Positions 31,456-39,463 of a stretch of DNA of 64,000 nt are shown here, piece after piece. Below the pieces are notes generated by a model. It saw nothing but the letters and a program-made list of their open reading frames with translations. It did not search any database and was not told the DNA's origin. Position 1 is the stretch's first letter, and every line of letters starts with the position of its first letter. The stretch is taken from contig CAZEBW010000010.1 in assembly GCA_964510205.1 (NCBI GenBank), forward strand, positions 16,025 to 80,024, read 5' to 3'. The position numbers and the translations under genes are program-made. This DNA is from CAZEBW01 sp964510205. GTDB taxonomy: Bacteria; Chloroflexota; Anaerolineae; VGOG01.

Positions 31456-32009
31456 CAGTCCGCTTTAGTCATTTTGTACTTCGCTTTTCCCTGCTCGTAG
31501 GCGTCCTCACCGTACATGTCATTGACCACGATGGCCGGGAAGTCTTCCACTCGCAACTTGCGCAAAGCCTCGGCGCCCAAGTCCTCGTAGGCGATGACCT
31601 CGGCCTCCTTGATGCTGTCGGCGATGAGGGCCGCCGCCCCGCCGATGGCTGCGAAGTAGACGGCCTTGTGCTTCTTTATCGCCTCTCGCACCTCAGGGCC
31701 ACGGTTGCCCTTGCCGATCATGCCTTTGAGCCCTTGCTCTAACATGCGCGGGGCGAAGGGGTCCATGCGATAGGACGTGGTCGGGCCGGCGGAACCGATG
31801 GGGCGGCCCGGCCTAGCCGGCGAAGGGCCCATGTAGTAGATGATCTGCCCTTTGGGATCGAAAGGCAGCTCCTCGCCCGCGTCCAGGGCGGCGATCATGC
31901 GCTTGTGGGCCGAATCGCGCCCCACGTAGATGGTGCCCGTGATCTGCACCGCGTCGCCTGCGTGCAACTGTTCAATGACCTCATCGGTCAGAGGAGCAGT
32001 GATCCTCAT
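31455..32009 (-). CDS. Fumarate hydratase class I, beta subunit
   Basis: 184 aa. Contains GTIYVGRDSAHKRM, GPSPARPGRPIGSAGPTTSY and GKGNRGPEV, diagnostic of the beta half of oxygen-sensitive Fe-S fumarases (and the related L-tartrate dehydratase). AAGGAG precedes the ATG. With the alpha subunit upstream it converts malate to fumarate, feeding the fumarate reductase later in the cluster. Tartrate dehydratase cannot be excluded from sequence alone. Confidence 0.9.
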   Translation of the reverse strand: MRITAPLTDEVIEQLHAGDAVQITGTIYVGRDSAHKRMIAALDAGEELPFDPKGQIIYYMGPSPARPGRPIGSAGPTTSYRMDPFAPRMLEQGLKGMIGKGNRGPEVREAIKKHKAVYFAAIGGAAALIADSIKEAEVIAYEDLGAEALRKLRVEDFPAIVVNDMYGEDAYEQGKAKYKMTKAD

Positions 32010-32029
32010 GGTGTTCTCCTTATCTCCAT

Positions 32030-32115
32030 AGACTCGTAGATTCGTAGATTCGTAAACTCGCCCCCCCCCGAGTTTACGAATCTACGAATTTACGAACTTA
32101 CGAACCCCGAATCTA
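32030..32115. repeat. 21-bp perfect hairpin of ATTCGTAGA words
   Basis: Left arm 32040-32060 and right arm 32069-32089 are perfect complements, each made of ATTCGTAGA, ATTCGTAAA and CTCG words, around a loop of eight C. Further copies of the words flank it. Related to the palindrome within hdrA at 25888-25960. Confidence 0.85.
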
Positions 32116-32119
32116 CGGG

Positions 32120-32965
32120 CTACAGCACTGCTTCCTTATGTCGCGCACTGTGGCACTGGATGTTGACCGCCGCCGGCATGCTGGCGATGTGGCAAGGGAA
32201 GGTCTCAGCGTGGACGGCCAGGGCGGTGACCCTACCCCCCAAGCCCTGCGGGCCGATGCCCAGCTTGTTGACCCGCTCCAGGATCTCGGCCTCCAGTTCG
32301 GCCACCTCAGGGTCGGGATGGGGCTGGCCCACCGGGCGCAGCAGGGCCTTCTTGGCGATGAGCGTGGTCTGGTCAATGGTGCCGCCGATGCCCACCCCCA
32401 CGATGATGGGCGGGCAGGGATTGGCGCCAGATTTCTCCACGCACTCCACCACCCAATCAACGATCCCCTGTCGGCCAGCGGCCGGCGAAAACATCTTGAG
32501 GTAGCTCATGTTCTCGCTGCCGCCGCCCTTGGGAGCCACGGTGATCTTCAACCTGTCGCCGGGGACGATCTCGGTGTGGATCACTGGCGGCGTATTGTCC
32601 CTGGTGTTCACCCTGGCCGAGAAGGGCTTGTCCACCACCGACTTGCGCAGGTAGCCCTCTTGGTAGCCCTGGCGCACGCCCTCGGTGACGGCTTCGTTGA
32701 GGCTGCCGCCCACGATGTGGACCTCCTGGCCCAGCTCCAGGAACACGACCGTCAGCCCGGTGTCCTGGCAAAGCGGCAGCTCGCCCTGGGCGGCGATGTT
32801 CGCATTCTGGAGAATCTGGTCCAGCACCGCCTGCCCCACCGGCGAGGTCTCTTTCTGGCGAGCGTTTTTCAGGGCGTCCAACACGTCCTCGCCCAGATGA
32901 TAGCACGCCTCAATGCACAGGCGTGCCACCTGTTGCGTTATCTGTTCAGTGCTTACCTCTCTCAC
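32120..32965 (-). CDS. Fumarate hydratase class I, alpha subunit
   Basis: 281 aa from GTG at 32965 (VREVSTEQITQQVARLCIEA), which has AAAGGAG eight bases upstream; the ATG eight codons earlier has none. The iron-sulfur ligands are in LCQDTG, KSGANPCPP and IQCHSARH. Typical of the alpha half of two-subunit fumarases. It is the first large gene of the long cluster that ends with the fumarate reductase flavoprotein. Confidence 0.9.
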   Translation of the reverse strand: MREVSTEQITQQVARLCIEACYHLGEDVLDALKNARQKETSPVGQAVLDQILQNANIAAQGELPLCQDTGLTVVFLELGQEVHIVGGSLNEAVTEGVRQGYQEGYLRKSVVDKPFSARVNTRDNTPPVIHTEIVPGDRLKITVAPKGGGSENMSYLKMFSPAAGRQGIVDWVVECVEKSGANPCPPIIVGVGIGGTIDQTTLIAKKALLRPVGQPHPDPEVAELEAEILERVNKLGIGPQGLGGRVTALAVHAETFPCHIASMPAAVNIQCHSARHKEAVL

Positions 32966-33027
32966 TCTTCGATCTCCTTTGTCTGCCATAGGTGAGTAGG
33001 ATACAAAAGAGACACCTCAAACGCCAG

Positions 33028-33150
33028 CTATACCAACCTGGCTTTCTCGGTGTCCCCTACCTTTCCCAAAATCATAGTTACCCGTCGCGCTTCGTACTCC
33101 CTTGCCAAAGAATCCGTAACAGCGCTATCGAACTGGTCGAACAAGAACAT
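33028..33150 (-). CDS. 40-aa leader ORF of the fum-hdr cluster
   Basis: ATG at 33150 with GGAGGAGG at ideal distance, reading MFLFDQFDSAVTDSLAREYE and ending GDTEKARLV. It lies between a sound promoter and fumA (62 bases to the chosen start). Short and not recognised. It could be a regulatory leader peptide or a true small protein. Confidence 0.55.
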   Translation of the reverse strand: MFLFDQFDSAVTDSLAREYEARRVTMILGKVGDTEKARLV

Positions 33151-33182
33151 CAATGGCCTCCTCCTTGAACCCAGCGCGCTAA

Positions 33183-33211
33183 AGTATACACCCGAACGCC
33201 GTTTTGCGCAA
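33183..33211 (-). promoter_or_regulatory. Sigma-70 promoter for the fum-hdr cluster
   Basis: TTGCGC (33206-33211), 17 bases, TATACT (33183-33188), about 30 bases before the leader ORF. Confidence 0.7.
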
Positions 33212-33256
33212 ATCAGGTTCAGGACAGGCCCTTCAAAACCCTTGCCTGCAATTCCC

Positions 33257-34210
33257 TCACGATGTACCACGGGGCAGCGCATACCCCAGGCGGCGCAGCT
33301 CGTCCTCGTCCTTGCGCCACTTCTTGCGCACCTTGACCCACAAGTCCAGGTAGACCTTGTTGCCCACCAGCCGTTCCACCTCCTCACGCGCCGCCTGACC
33401 GATGCGCTTCAACATCTCGCCCCCCGCTCCGATGAGGATGCCCTTTTGGGAATCCTTCTCCACGAAGATGTTGGCCCGGATGTAGGTCAGGTCCTCCGTC
33501 CGCTGCTTCCACTCTTCCACGGCCACGGCCACGGAGTGGGGCACTTCCTGATGGAGGAAGCGCAGCACCTGCTCGCGGACCAGCTCGGCCACGATGAAGC
33601 GCATGTTCTGATCGGTGAGCTGGTCCGCCGGATAATAGCGCGGGCCTTCGGGCAGACGGGCCACCACCATGTCCAGCAGTTTGTCGCGGTTGTCGCCCCG
33701 CGTGGCGGAGATCATCATCCAGGCGTCAAATTTTACCAGCTCGAAGTAAGCATCGCAGTGAGGCTGCACTTTCTGCGGCGGCAACAGGTCGGCTTTGTTG
33801 AGAACCAGAATGACGGGCGACTGGCCGTGCTCCTCGACCAATAGGGCGATCTGCTCGTCCTCCGCCGTGGGCATCTCCGAGACGTCCACCATAAACAGCA
33901 CCACATCGGCGTCGGGGATGCTTTTGGCAGCGGTCTCCACCATGAACTCGCCCAGCTTGTGGCGGGGCCGATGGATGCCTGGCGTGTCCACGAAGATGAT
34001 CTGGACATCGGGCCGCGTCAGGATGCCGCGCAGGCGGTGGCGCGTGGTCTGCGGCTTGGGGGAGACGATGGCGATCTTCTCCCCCAGCCAGGCGTTGATC
34101 AGCGTGGACTTGCCCACGTTGGGCTTGCCGATCACGGCCACGAACCCCGAGCGGTGATCTGGCGGCAGCTCATCGTTCAGAGTCAGACTTGCATCATGAT
34201 CCATATCCAT
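33257..34210 (-). CDS. era: GTPase Era
   Basis: About 317 aa. G1 is GKPNVGKST, then FVDTPGIHRPRHKLG (G3) and LNKADLL (G4). A C-terminal KH domain (RANIFVEKDSQKGILIGAGG, residues 250-310) binds the 3' end of 16S rRNA during 30S assembly. The ATG at 34210 has GAGAGG upstream; a GTG two codons earlier is possible. It stands alone between two intergenic element clusters. Confidence 0.95.
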   Translation of the reverse strand: MDMDHDASLTLNDELPPDHRSGFVAVIGKPNVGKSTLINAWLGEKIAIVSPKPQTTRHRLRGILTRPDVQIIFVDTPGIHRPRHKLGEFMVETAAKSIPDADVVLFMVDVSEMPTAEDEQIALLVEEHGQSPVILVLNKADLLPPQKVQPHCDAYFELVKFDAWMMISATRGDNRDKLLDMVVARLPEGPRYYPADQLTDQNMRFIVAELVREQVLRFLHQEVPHSVAVAVEEWKQRTEDLTYIRANIFVEKDSQKGILIGAGGEMLKRIGQAAREEVERLVGNKVYLDLWVKVRKKWRKDEDELRRLGYALPRGTS

Positions 34211-34242
34211 CTTCACCTCTCAATCTTCGACTCTACTGAAAA

Positions 34243-34343
34243 GGGTGTGTTTCATCTCGGTTGTAGGACGGATTGGTAATCCGTCAATTCGTCGGAATAC
34301 CATTCCGACCAACAATACCAGCCAACTCGTTTGAGACATACCC
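34243..34343. mobile_element. 101-bp MITE-like element, copy 2, with exact 9-bp duplication
   Basis: Ends GGGTGTGTTTCA and a one-base variant of its mirror. Flanked by TACTGAAAA at 34234-34242 and again at 34344-34352, an exact 9-bp target duplication. The target is the end of another hairpin element (34344-34438), so this is a nested insertion. Confidence 0.87.
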
Positions 34344-34438
34344 TACTGAAAAATGCTCCCGCACCCGTCTCCGGGTGCCAAGGCGGTGACCGCCCATCGG
34401 CCCGAGGACGGGCCTCAGAGCGACCTTTTTTTCAGTGC
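34344..34438. repeat. Triple-hairpin element with TACTGAAAA ends
   Basis: ACTGAAAAA at the left is mirrored by TTTTTTTCAGT at the right. Inside are GCACCCG-TCT-CCGGGTGC, GGCGGT-GA-CCGCC and GGCCCG-AGGA-CGGGCC. The 101-bp element copy 2 is inserted at its left end. Confidence 0.7.
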
Positions 34439-34440
34439 AC

Positions 34441-35091
34441 TTAATCTCTGACTCTCGCGTCCCGGTCTGCTTCGGGCACGAGGTAAATCGCCGGCAGACT
34501 GATCAGCGTGGTCGCCCCTTTCACCAACACGTTGGAGGCCACGATACTCCAGACCACCGCGCTGGGAAGCGCTCCTCCAAAAGCCACCCAGCAGAAAATC
34601 AGGCTATCCAATGGCACGCTGAATGAATTGCTGATGAGCACCCGCGCCCATTGATAGCGTTGGGTCACCCGCGCTACCCACAGGCGGTAGACCTCGGTGT
34701 CAATCAACTCGGCGATGACCTCGGCCAGGATGCTGGCCACGACGATGCGCCACACCGGCGTCAGCACGGCAGCGTAGGCGTCTTGATGCGGCCAGGAGGG
34801 ATCGGGCGGCAGCGCGGCGGTGAAGGCGAAGAAGAGGGCCATGATCAAGTTGATGGCCGCCGCAGTCACGATCAGCAGTCGCGCCCCGGCCGCGCCCACG
34901 ATCTTGTGCACCAAGTCGCGCAAGGTGAAAGTGAGCGGGTAAACGAAGGTCCCGGCGTCAATAGAGAACCCGCCCACCACGGCGATCTTGAGGCTGGTCA
35001 CATCGGCCAGCATCTGGGCGGCGATATAGGCCGATGTGACCAGGATAACGCGCCGGGTGTTGGCCGAATCGAATCTTCTTTTGTCAGACAC
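34441..35091 (-). CDS. Queuosine precursor transporter-type membrane protein (YhhQ/VUT family)
   Basis: About 216 aa with five or six hydrophobic segments. Motifs GTFVYPLTFTLRDLVHKIVG, LAEVIAELIDTEVYRLW and SNSFSVPLDSLIF match the family that imports 7-deazaguanine precursors of queuosine. The start at GTG 35091 is preferred because GAGGAAACAGGA precedes it; the frame reaches 35115. It follows ttuA closely, so two tRNA-modification functions appear to be in one transcript. Confidence 0.85.
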   Translation of the reverse strand: MSDKRRFDSANTRRVILVTSAYIAAQMLADVTSLKIAVVGGFSIDAGTFVYPLTFTLRDLVHKIVGAAGARLLIVTAAAINLIMALFFAFTAALPPDPSWPHQDAYAAVLTPVWRIVVASILAEVIAELIDTEVYRLWVARVTQRYQWARVLISNSFSVPLDSLIFCWVAFGGALPSAVVWSIVASNVLVKGATTLISLPAIYLVPEADRDARVRD

Positions 35092-35118
35092 GGTTCCTGT
35101 TTCCTCTTCCCACAACCG

Positions 35119-36057
35119 CTACCAATATCCCCTATCCACCCGTTCCCAAAGCCGGCAAAACGCGCACAGCTCCGGCGCCGTGGTCGGCTGGCCGCAGCTC
35201 TGGCAATCCCTCATCACCAACGCTTTCTCTCGCACCGAGAGCAGCCCCTCCCCTTTGGCCCGCAGAAAAGTGAGGTAGAAGTGCAGCTTGGCCCCCGGCG
35301 AGCGGCTCTCCAATTGATTGAGGAGCTCTTTGTAGAAGATGGTTTTGGAGCCCGCGGCGTGGGGGCACTCCTCGTAGATGTAGTCAATGCCCCGCACCAG
35401 GGCATAGGCCGCCGTCTCCCGCTCGTAGAGGCGCACGAAGGGCTTCACCTTGCGGGCCAGTCGGGGATGGGTGGAGGGCAGGACGGGAGCCTGGCGAGCC
35501 AGGTAGCCCGTCTGCCAGTTAAGAACGTTCTGCATCAGGATGGCGGCCTCGTCGTCCAGGTTGTGGCCGGTGGCGATGGCATCGTATCCGCCCTCGTAGG
35601 CCAGGCGGTTCATGATGTGGCGCTTGACCAGTCCGCAGAGCGAGCAGGGCTTGCGCCCTCGCCGTGTCCTCCGCGCCAGCTCGGGAACGCTCTGGCCATA
35701 GGTCTGCTGGACGTCCACCACGTGCAGCGTCAGGCCGCGCGCCTGGGCGAAAGCCTTCGCCTTGAGCTGGGACGCCGCCGAGTAGCCGCTGCCATCGCCG
35801 TCGTCGCCGATCCCCAGGCCGATGTAAAGCCCGTCGGCGCGATAGCCGAGCTGCGACAACACGTCCCACAGCGCCAGGCTGTCCTTGCCGCCGGACACCG
35901 CTACCAGCAGTTGGTCATCGTCGCCGAACATGCGGTATTTTTCGATGGCGCGTTGTGTGTAGCTTGTGAACCATTCAACAAAGTGATCGGCGCACAGCGC
36001 TAACCGGTGGTGACGCATGTTGATCACCGCCACGCCGCCACACTTCTTGCACTTCAC
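35119..36057 (-). CDS. ttuA: tRNA 2-thiolation enzyme, TtuA-type
   Basis: 312 aa PP-loop protein with SGGKDS at 55-60. An N-terminal zinc finger (CKKC, then CADH) and a C-terminal one (CQSC and CAFC) flank the ATPase core, which also has PCSLCGLVKR. This is the TtuA/Ncs6 arrangement, which puts sulfur on U54 of tRNA in thermophiles, rather than TtcA, which lacks the zinc fingers. Start is GTG after GAGGTG. The sulfur carrier gene lies 150 bases upstream on the same strand. Confidence 0.88.
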   Translation of the reverse strand: MKCKKCGGVAVINMRHHRLALCADHFVEWFTSYTQRAIEKYRMFGDDDQLLVAVSGGKDSLALWDVLSQLGYRADGLYIGLGIGDDGDGSGYSAASQLKAKAFAQARGLTLHVVDVQQTYGQSVPELARRTRRGRKPCSLCGLVKRHIMNRLAYEGGYDAIATGHNLDDEAAILMQNVLNWQTGYLARQAPVLPSTHPRLARKVKPFVRLYERETAAYALVRGIDYIYEECPHAAGSKTIFYKELLNQLESRSPGAKLHFYLTFLRAKGEGLLSVREKALVMRDCQSCGQPTTAPELCAFCRLWERVDRGYW

Positions 36058-36213
36058 TAGACGTCACCTCGATAGGGAATCCTCCACAGAGAGACGATAC
36101 GTGGGTGATGGAACACGCGGTACGAACGTATGGCGTATTGCGTAGTGCGTATTCCGTCTTCTTTGAGCGCCTATCAATTCCCGCAAGCTCCCGCGAGTTC
36201 CCTTGCGCTCATG

Positions 36214-36405
36214 CTAACCGCCTGAGATCACCGCGATCAACCGGATGGTCTCGCCGTCTTTCAAGATCGTCGCTTCGTTGATCAACTTACCCTTGCGTAC
36301 AGCCAGGACTGCGTGAGGGTCCAGCCCCACCTTGAGAATGGCGTCTCGCACCGTCATCCCGGCCCGCACTTCCCATTCCTTGTCTCTAAACATCACCTTG
36401 ACCAT
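36214..36405 (-). CDS. ttuB: Ubiquitin-like sulfur carrier, MoaD/ThiS/TtuB-type
   Basis: 63 aa from the ATG at 36405 (MVKVMFRDKEWEVRAGMTVR) with GGTGGAG upstream; the open frame is 40 codons longer but unsupported. Beta-grasp pattern and the ending AVISGG, the C-terminal Gly-Gly that becomes a thiocarboxylate. Next to ttuA it is best read as TtuB, the sulfur donor protein of tRNA thiolation; ThiS or MoaD are alternatives. Confidence 0.83.
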   Translation of the reverse strand: MVKVMFRDKEWEVRAGMTVRDAILKVGLDPHAVLAVRKGKLINEATILKDGETIRLIAVISGG

Positions 36406-36500
36406 ACTCCACCCCGTATCGAATACGATCTTAAGGCGCAACGCACCTCGGAAGAAGTGCGCTGCACTTTCCATTCGCCTGACAGGGAATAGTATAACGC

Positions 36501-36539
36501 AAAAAGCCACCTGCGTCAACTGCACAGGTGGCTTTTTTT
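36501..36539. terminator. Terminator (GCCACCTG hairpin family) after csp
   Basis: AAAAAGCCACCTG is paired with CAGGTGGCTTTTTTT around a short loop, giving a T run in both directions. Near-identical hairpins are at 42030-42063 and 57415-57450. Confidence 0.88.
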
Positions 36540-36562
36540 GTGTTACTGCGTTGCGCTCAAGC

Positions 36563-36772
36563 CTAGAGCCTGACTACGTCAGTGGCCTGAGGGCCTTTGG
36601 GGCTGCTCTCGACAATGAACTCCACTTGGTCGCCTTCTTCCAGGTTGCGGAAACCGTCACCCTGGATGGACGAAAAATGGACGAACACATCGTCGCCGTC
36701 TTCGCGCTCAATGAAGCCGTAGCCCTTGGCACGACTAAACCACTTAACCACGCCTTGGATTCTCTCAGTCAT
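36563..36772 (-). CDS. Cold-shock protein
   Basis: 69 aa single cold-shock domain. KGYGFIE and DVFVHFSSI are the RNA-binding motifs. AAGGAGG precedes the start. The mRNA has a leader of up to 100 bases between the upstream terminator and the ATG, as is common in this family. It resembles the domain fused to the zinc ribbon at 1285-1698. Confidence 0.95.
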   Translation of the reverse strand: MTERIQGVVKWFSRAKGYGFIEREDGDDVFVHFSSIQGDGFRNLEEGDQVEFIVESSPKGPQATDVVRL

Positions 36773-36872
36773 TAGCTGGTGTACCTCCTTCCCTGTATTA
36801 TGTATAGGGCGGAGCAGTCTTTCCTTCGTCCTGCTTACCAGCTCGCGCCGCTAGGGCCACGGCTGCACAAAG

Positions 36873-36901
36873 AAAAAACCCGAGGTCGTAAGGAGCTCGG
36901 G
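36873..36901 (-). terminator. Terminator downstream of the TrxR-like gene
   Basis: On the minus strand CCCGAG and CTCGGG pair around 11 bases and TTTTTT follows. It closes the malic enzyme / TrxR-like transcript. Confidence 0.8.
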
Positions 36902-37036
36902 CTGTTCTTCATGTATGGGCACTCCGAAACAAGCACTTACTCGTCCTACTGACAATAATCATACCACACTTTGCAGCTTTTGTCAAATCGGGTGCGGCAT
37001 CTTCATGCAAGCCCAGGGCCTATGTTCACCCGCTGC

Positions 37037-37957
37037 TCATCCCCTGCTGCCTCCGCTCTTCAACTCCAGCAGATAGGCATAAGCCTCGACGGCCGCTTTG
37101 GCTCCCTCGCCGATGTGCACCAACACCTGCTCGGAGATGTGGGTCACGTCGCCGGCGGCGAACACGCCGGGGTAGCTGGTGGCCCCGTAGAGGTTGACCT
37201 CAATGCGACCCTCTTCGTCGCAATCCACCCAGTCCCGCACCAGCTCGGAGTTGGGCTTGCGGGGCAGCTTCACGAACACACCCTTGACCGGCACCTCCAG
37301 CGTAGCCTCATCCACGGTCTCCGCCACGATGCCCTCCACAAACCGTTCCCCTTTCACCTCCCGCACGGCGACTCCCTCGTAGATGTGCACGTTGGGCAGG
37401 CGGCGCAGCACCGGCGCCAGCGGCCAGTCGGAGGGCAGCAGTTGCGGGGCAAACAGGTAGACCTGGTGGGCGTGCTGGGCCAGCTCGCAGACGGCCAGTT
37501 GCGCGCGGCGATGGGCGCCCACCACGGCCACGTCCTTGCCCAGGAACAGCGCGCCGTGGGCCACCACCGAGTAGCTGAGCCCACGCCCTACCAGTCGGTC
37601 CTCGCCCGGCACGCCCAAGCGCTCCGGCTTGGCGCCGGTGGCGATGATCAGCGAGCGGGACTCGAAGCGGTCGCCGTCTACGGTGATCACCGAGAAGTGA
37701 TCTTCCACAGGCGAAACTTGCACCACCCGGTCGAAGTGACAGCAGAAGTCCAAGTAGTCCAACTGGCGGCGGAAGCGACTCAACAGTTCTTCGCCGGTGA
37801 TCACCTGGTGGGTGTCGGCGTCTTCCAGTTCCATAAAATAGGCCGTCTGACCGCCCCACTGCTCGGCGATGATGAGCGTTTCCAGCCGGCGGTTGATGGC
37901 CGTCACTGCGGCGGTGATGCCCGCTGGCCCACCACCGATCACGATCACGTCATACAT
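37037..37957 (-). CDS. TrxR-like FAD oxidoreductase without the CxxC
   Basis: 306 aa from the ATG at 37957 (MYDVIVIGGGPAGITAAVTA). FAD motifs GGGPAG and FAAGDVTHI are intact. In thioredoxin reductases the active site is CATCDG; the matching place here reads YSVVAHGALF, so the redox cysteines are absent. The NAD(P) site GAHRRA also differs from GGGNSA. It may act as a ferredoxin-NADP-type or other flavin reductase. It starts two bases after the malic enzyme stop, with GAGGAGG inside that gene, so translation is coupled. Confidence 0.85.
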   Translation of the reverse strand: MYDVIVIGGGPAGITAAVTAINRRLETLIIAEQWGGQTAYFMELEDADTHQVITGEELLSRFRRQLDYLDFCCHFDRVVQVSPVEDHFSVITVDGDRFESRSLIIATGAKPERLGVPGEDRLVGRGLSYSVVAHGALFLGKDVAVVGAHRRAQLAVCELAQHAHQVYLFAPQLLPSDWPLAPVLRRLPNVHIYEGVAVREVKGERFVEGIVAETVDEATLEVPVKGVFVKLPRKPNSELVRDWVDCDEEGRIEVNLYGATSYPGVFAAGDVTHISEQVLVHIGEGAKAAVEAYAYLLELKSGGSRG

Positions 37958-37959
37958 GA

Positions 37960-39327
37960 CTATACCTCCTCTGCCAGCTCTGCCGGCAACGGTGGAATGA
38001 TGCCCTTGTCCATCATGAACTGCGTCATCTCTCGCGCCTGGCGGATTCTGGCCTCGGCCATGCGGTAGAGCTCGTCGCGGGCGAGATTCAGGCGGGCCAC
38101 GCCTTGCTCCTGGGCCTTGAGGGCCACGGCCACTGCCTCGCGGGGGAAGACCTCCCACTCGTCCATGGTGGGCAGGATGTTGTCCTCGCTGATCCCTCGC
38201 TCCTCGGCGCAGCGGGCCAACTCCTCGGCGGCGGCGATGGCCATCTCGTCGGTGATGGTCCGCGCCCGCACGTCCAGCACGCCCCGGAAGATGGCGGGGA
38301 AGCCCAGCGAGTTGTTCACCTGGTTGGGGAAATCGGAGCGCCCCGTGCCCACGATGCGCGCCCCGGCCTCTTTGGCCTCCCAGGGCCAGATCTCGGGGAT
38401 GGGATTGGCGCAGGGGAAGATGATGGCATCCTCAGCCATGCCCGCCACCCACTCCGGCAGGATGGTGCCCGGCCCCGGCTTGCTCAGGGCGATGCACAGG
38501 TCGGCACCGCGCATGGCCTCGGCCGGGCCGCCGCGCCGCCCTTCGGCGTTGCTCTTCTGGCAGATGCGCCACTTGTCCACAAACTCGATCTTGCGCGCCT
38601 CGATGTCCTCGCGCTGCGGATGCAGGATGCCCCGGCTGTCGCAGGCCACGACGTTGCCCCACTGAACGCCGTGGGCGACGAGCAGCCGCAGGGTGGCCAC
38701 GTTGGCCGCCCCCACCCCGATCAGCGCAACCTGGACGTCCGCCAGTTTCTTGCCCACGATCTTCAGCGCGTTCAGCACGCCGGCCAGCACCACCGTGGCC
38801 GTGCCCTGCTGGTCGTCGTGCCACACCGGTATCTGCACCTCCGGATCGGTGCGCAGCATGTCCAGCACGCGGAAGCACTTGGGCTGGGAGAGGTCCTCCA
38901 GATTGACGCCGCCAAAAGAGGGCTGGATCAGCTTGACGGCCAGCATGATCCGATAGGGGTCTTTGGTGTCCAGGCAGATGGGCACCGCATCCACCCCGCC
39001 CAGGTACTTGAACAGCAGCGCCTTGCCCTCCATGACCGGCATGGCCGCCTGCGGGCCGATGTCGCCCAGGCCCAGCACGCGCGTGCCGTCGGACACGATG
39101 GCTATGGTGTTCCCTTTGTTGGTGTGCTCAAACACCTTGTCGGGATTGTCGTGGATGTCGCGGCACGGCGCCGCCACGCCGGGCGTATACCAGATGGCGA
39201 AATCGTTGAAATCGCGGACAGGGCATTTGAGCGCAGTCTGCACCTTTCCCCGGTAAAAGGGATGCAACTTCATCGCGTCTTCTGCCGGCTTCTTCGCTTT
39301 GGCCAGCAACTCTTCTTTGGTGAGCAT
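37960..39327 (-). CDS. Malic enzyme, NAD(P)-dependent
   Basis: 455 aa. Converts malate to pyruvate and CO2, or the reverse. YTPGVAAPCRDI (tyrosine loop), SDGTRVLGLGDIGP, WHDDQQGTATVVLAG and VGTGRSDFPNQVNNSLGFP are family signatures; the dinucleotide site is IGVGAANVA. The phosphotransacetylase-like extension of larger MaeB proteins is absent. It has its own strong promoter and a 135-base structured leader, and it is followed by the TrxR-like gene. Confidence 0.94.
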   Translation of the reverse strand: MLTKEELLAKAKKPAEDAMKLHPFYRGKVQTALKCPVRDFNDFAIWYTPGVAAPCRDIHDNPDKVFEHTNKGNTIAIVSDGTRVLGLGDIGPQAAMPVMEGKALLFKYLGGVDAVPICLDTKDPYRIMLAVKLIQPSFGGVNLEDLSQPKCFRVLDMLRTDPEVQIPVWHDDQQGTATVVLAGVLNALKIVGKKLADVQVALIGVGAANVATLRLLVAHGVQWGNVVACDSRGILHPQREDIEARKIEFVDKWRICQKSNAEGRRGGPAEAMRGADLCIALSKPGPGTILPEWVAGMAEDAIIFPCANPIPEIWPWEAKEAGARIVGTGRSDFPNQVNNSLGFPAIFRGVLDVRARTITDEMAIAAAEELARCAEERGISEDNILPTMDEWEVFPREAVAVALKAQEQGVARLNLARDELYRMAEARIRQAREMTQFMMDKGIIPPLPAELAEEV

Positions 39328-39463
39328 AAAGCCTCCTCAGCACCCTCGATAAGCTCTGCTCAAGCGAAAGGCCCGGCTATTGGGCATGGCCGGGCCTTGC
39401 CGCCTGGTTCGCTTCCCCACACCCAGCGGGTCAACGAGCCTTTCCCTTTCGCAAGGTGTGTCT
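39328..39463 (-). promoter_or_regulatory. Structured 5' leader of malic enzyme
   Basis: The transcript leader holds the stem AAGGCCCGGC / GCCGGGCCTT (39368-39398), extended by AAGCGAA / TTCGCTT around an asymmetric bulge. A short U-containing stretch follows, too weak to call a terminator. It could be an attenuator or riboswitch, but I do not recognise a known class. Confidence 0.45.

Noticed and set aside
33028..33387. 119-codon minus-strand frame overlapping the end of era
   Set aside because: Its first two thirds are an out-of-frame reading of era; only the last 40 codons, with their own ribosome binding site, are kept.
37958..38158. Longer start for the TrxR-like gene (67 extra codons)
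   Set aside because: That part is malic enzyme coding sequence in another frame; the ATG at 37957 has the ribosome binding site and begins the FAD motif.
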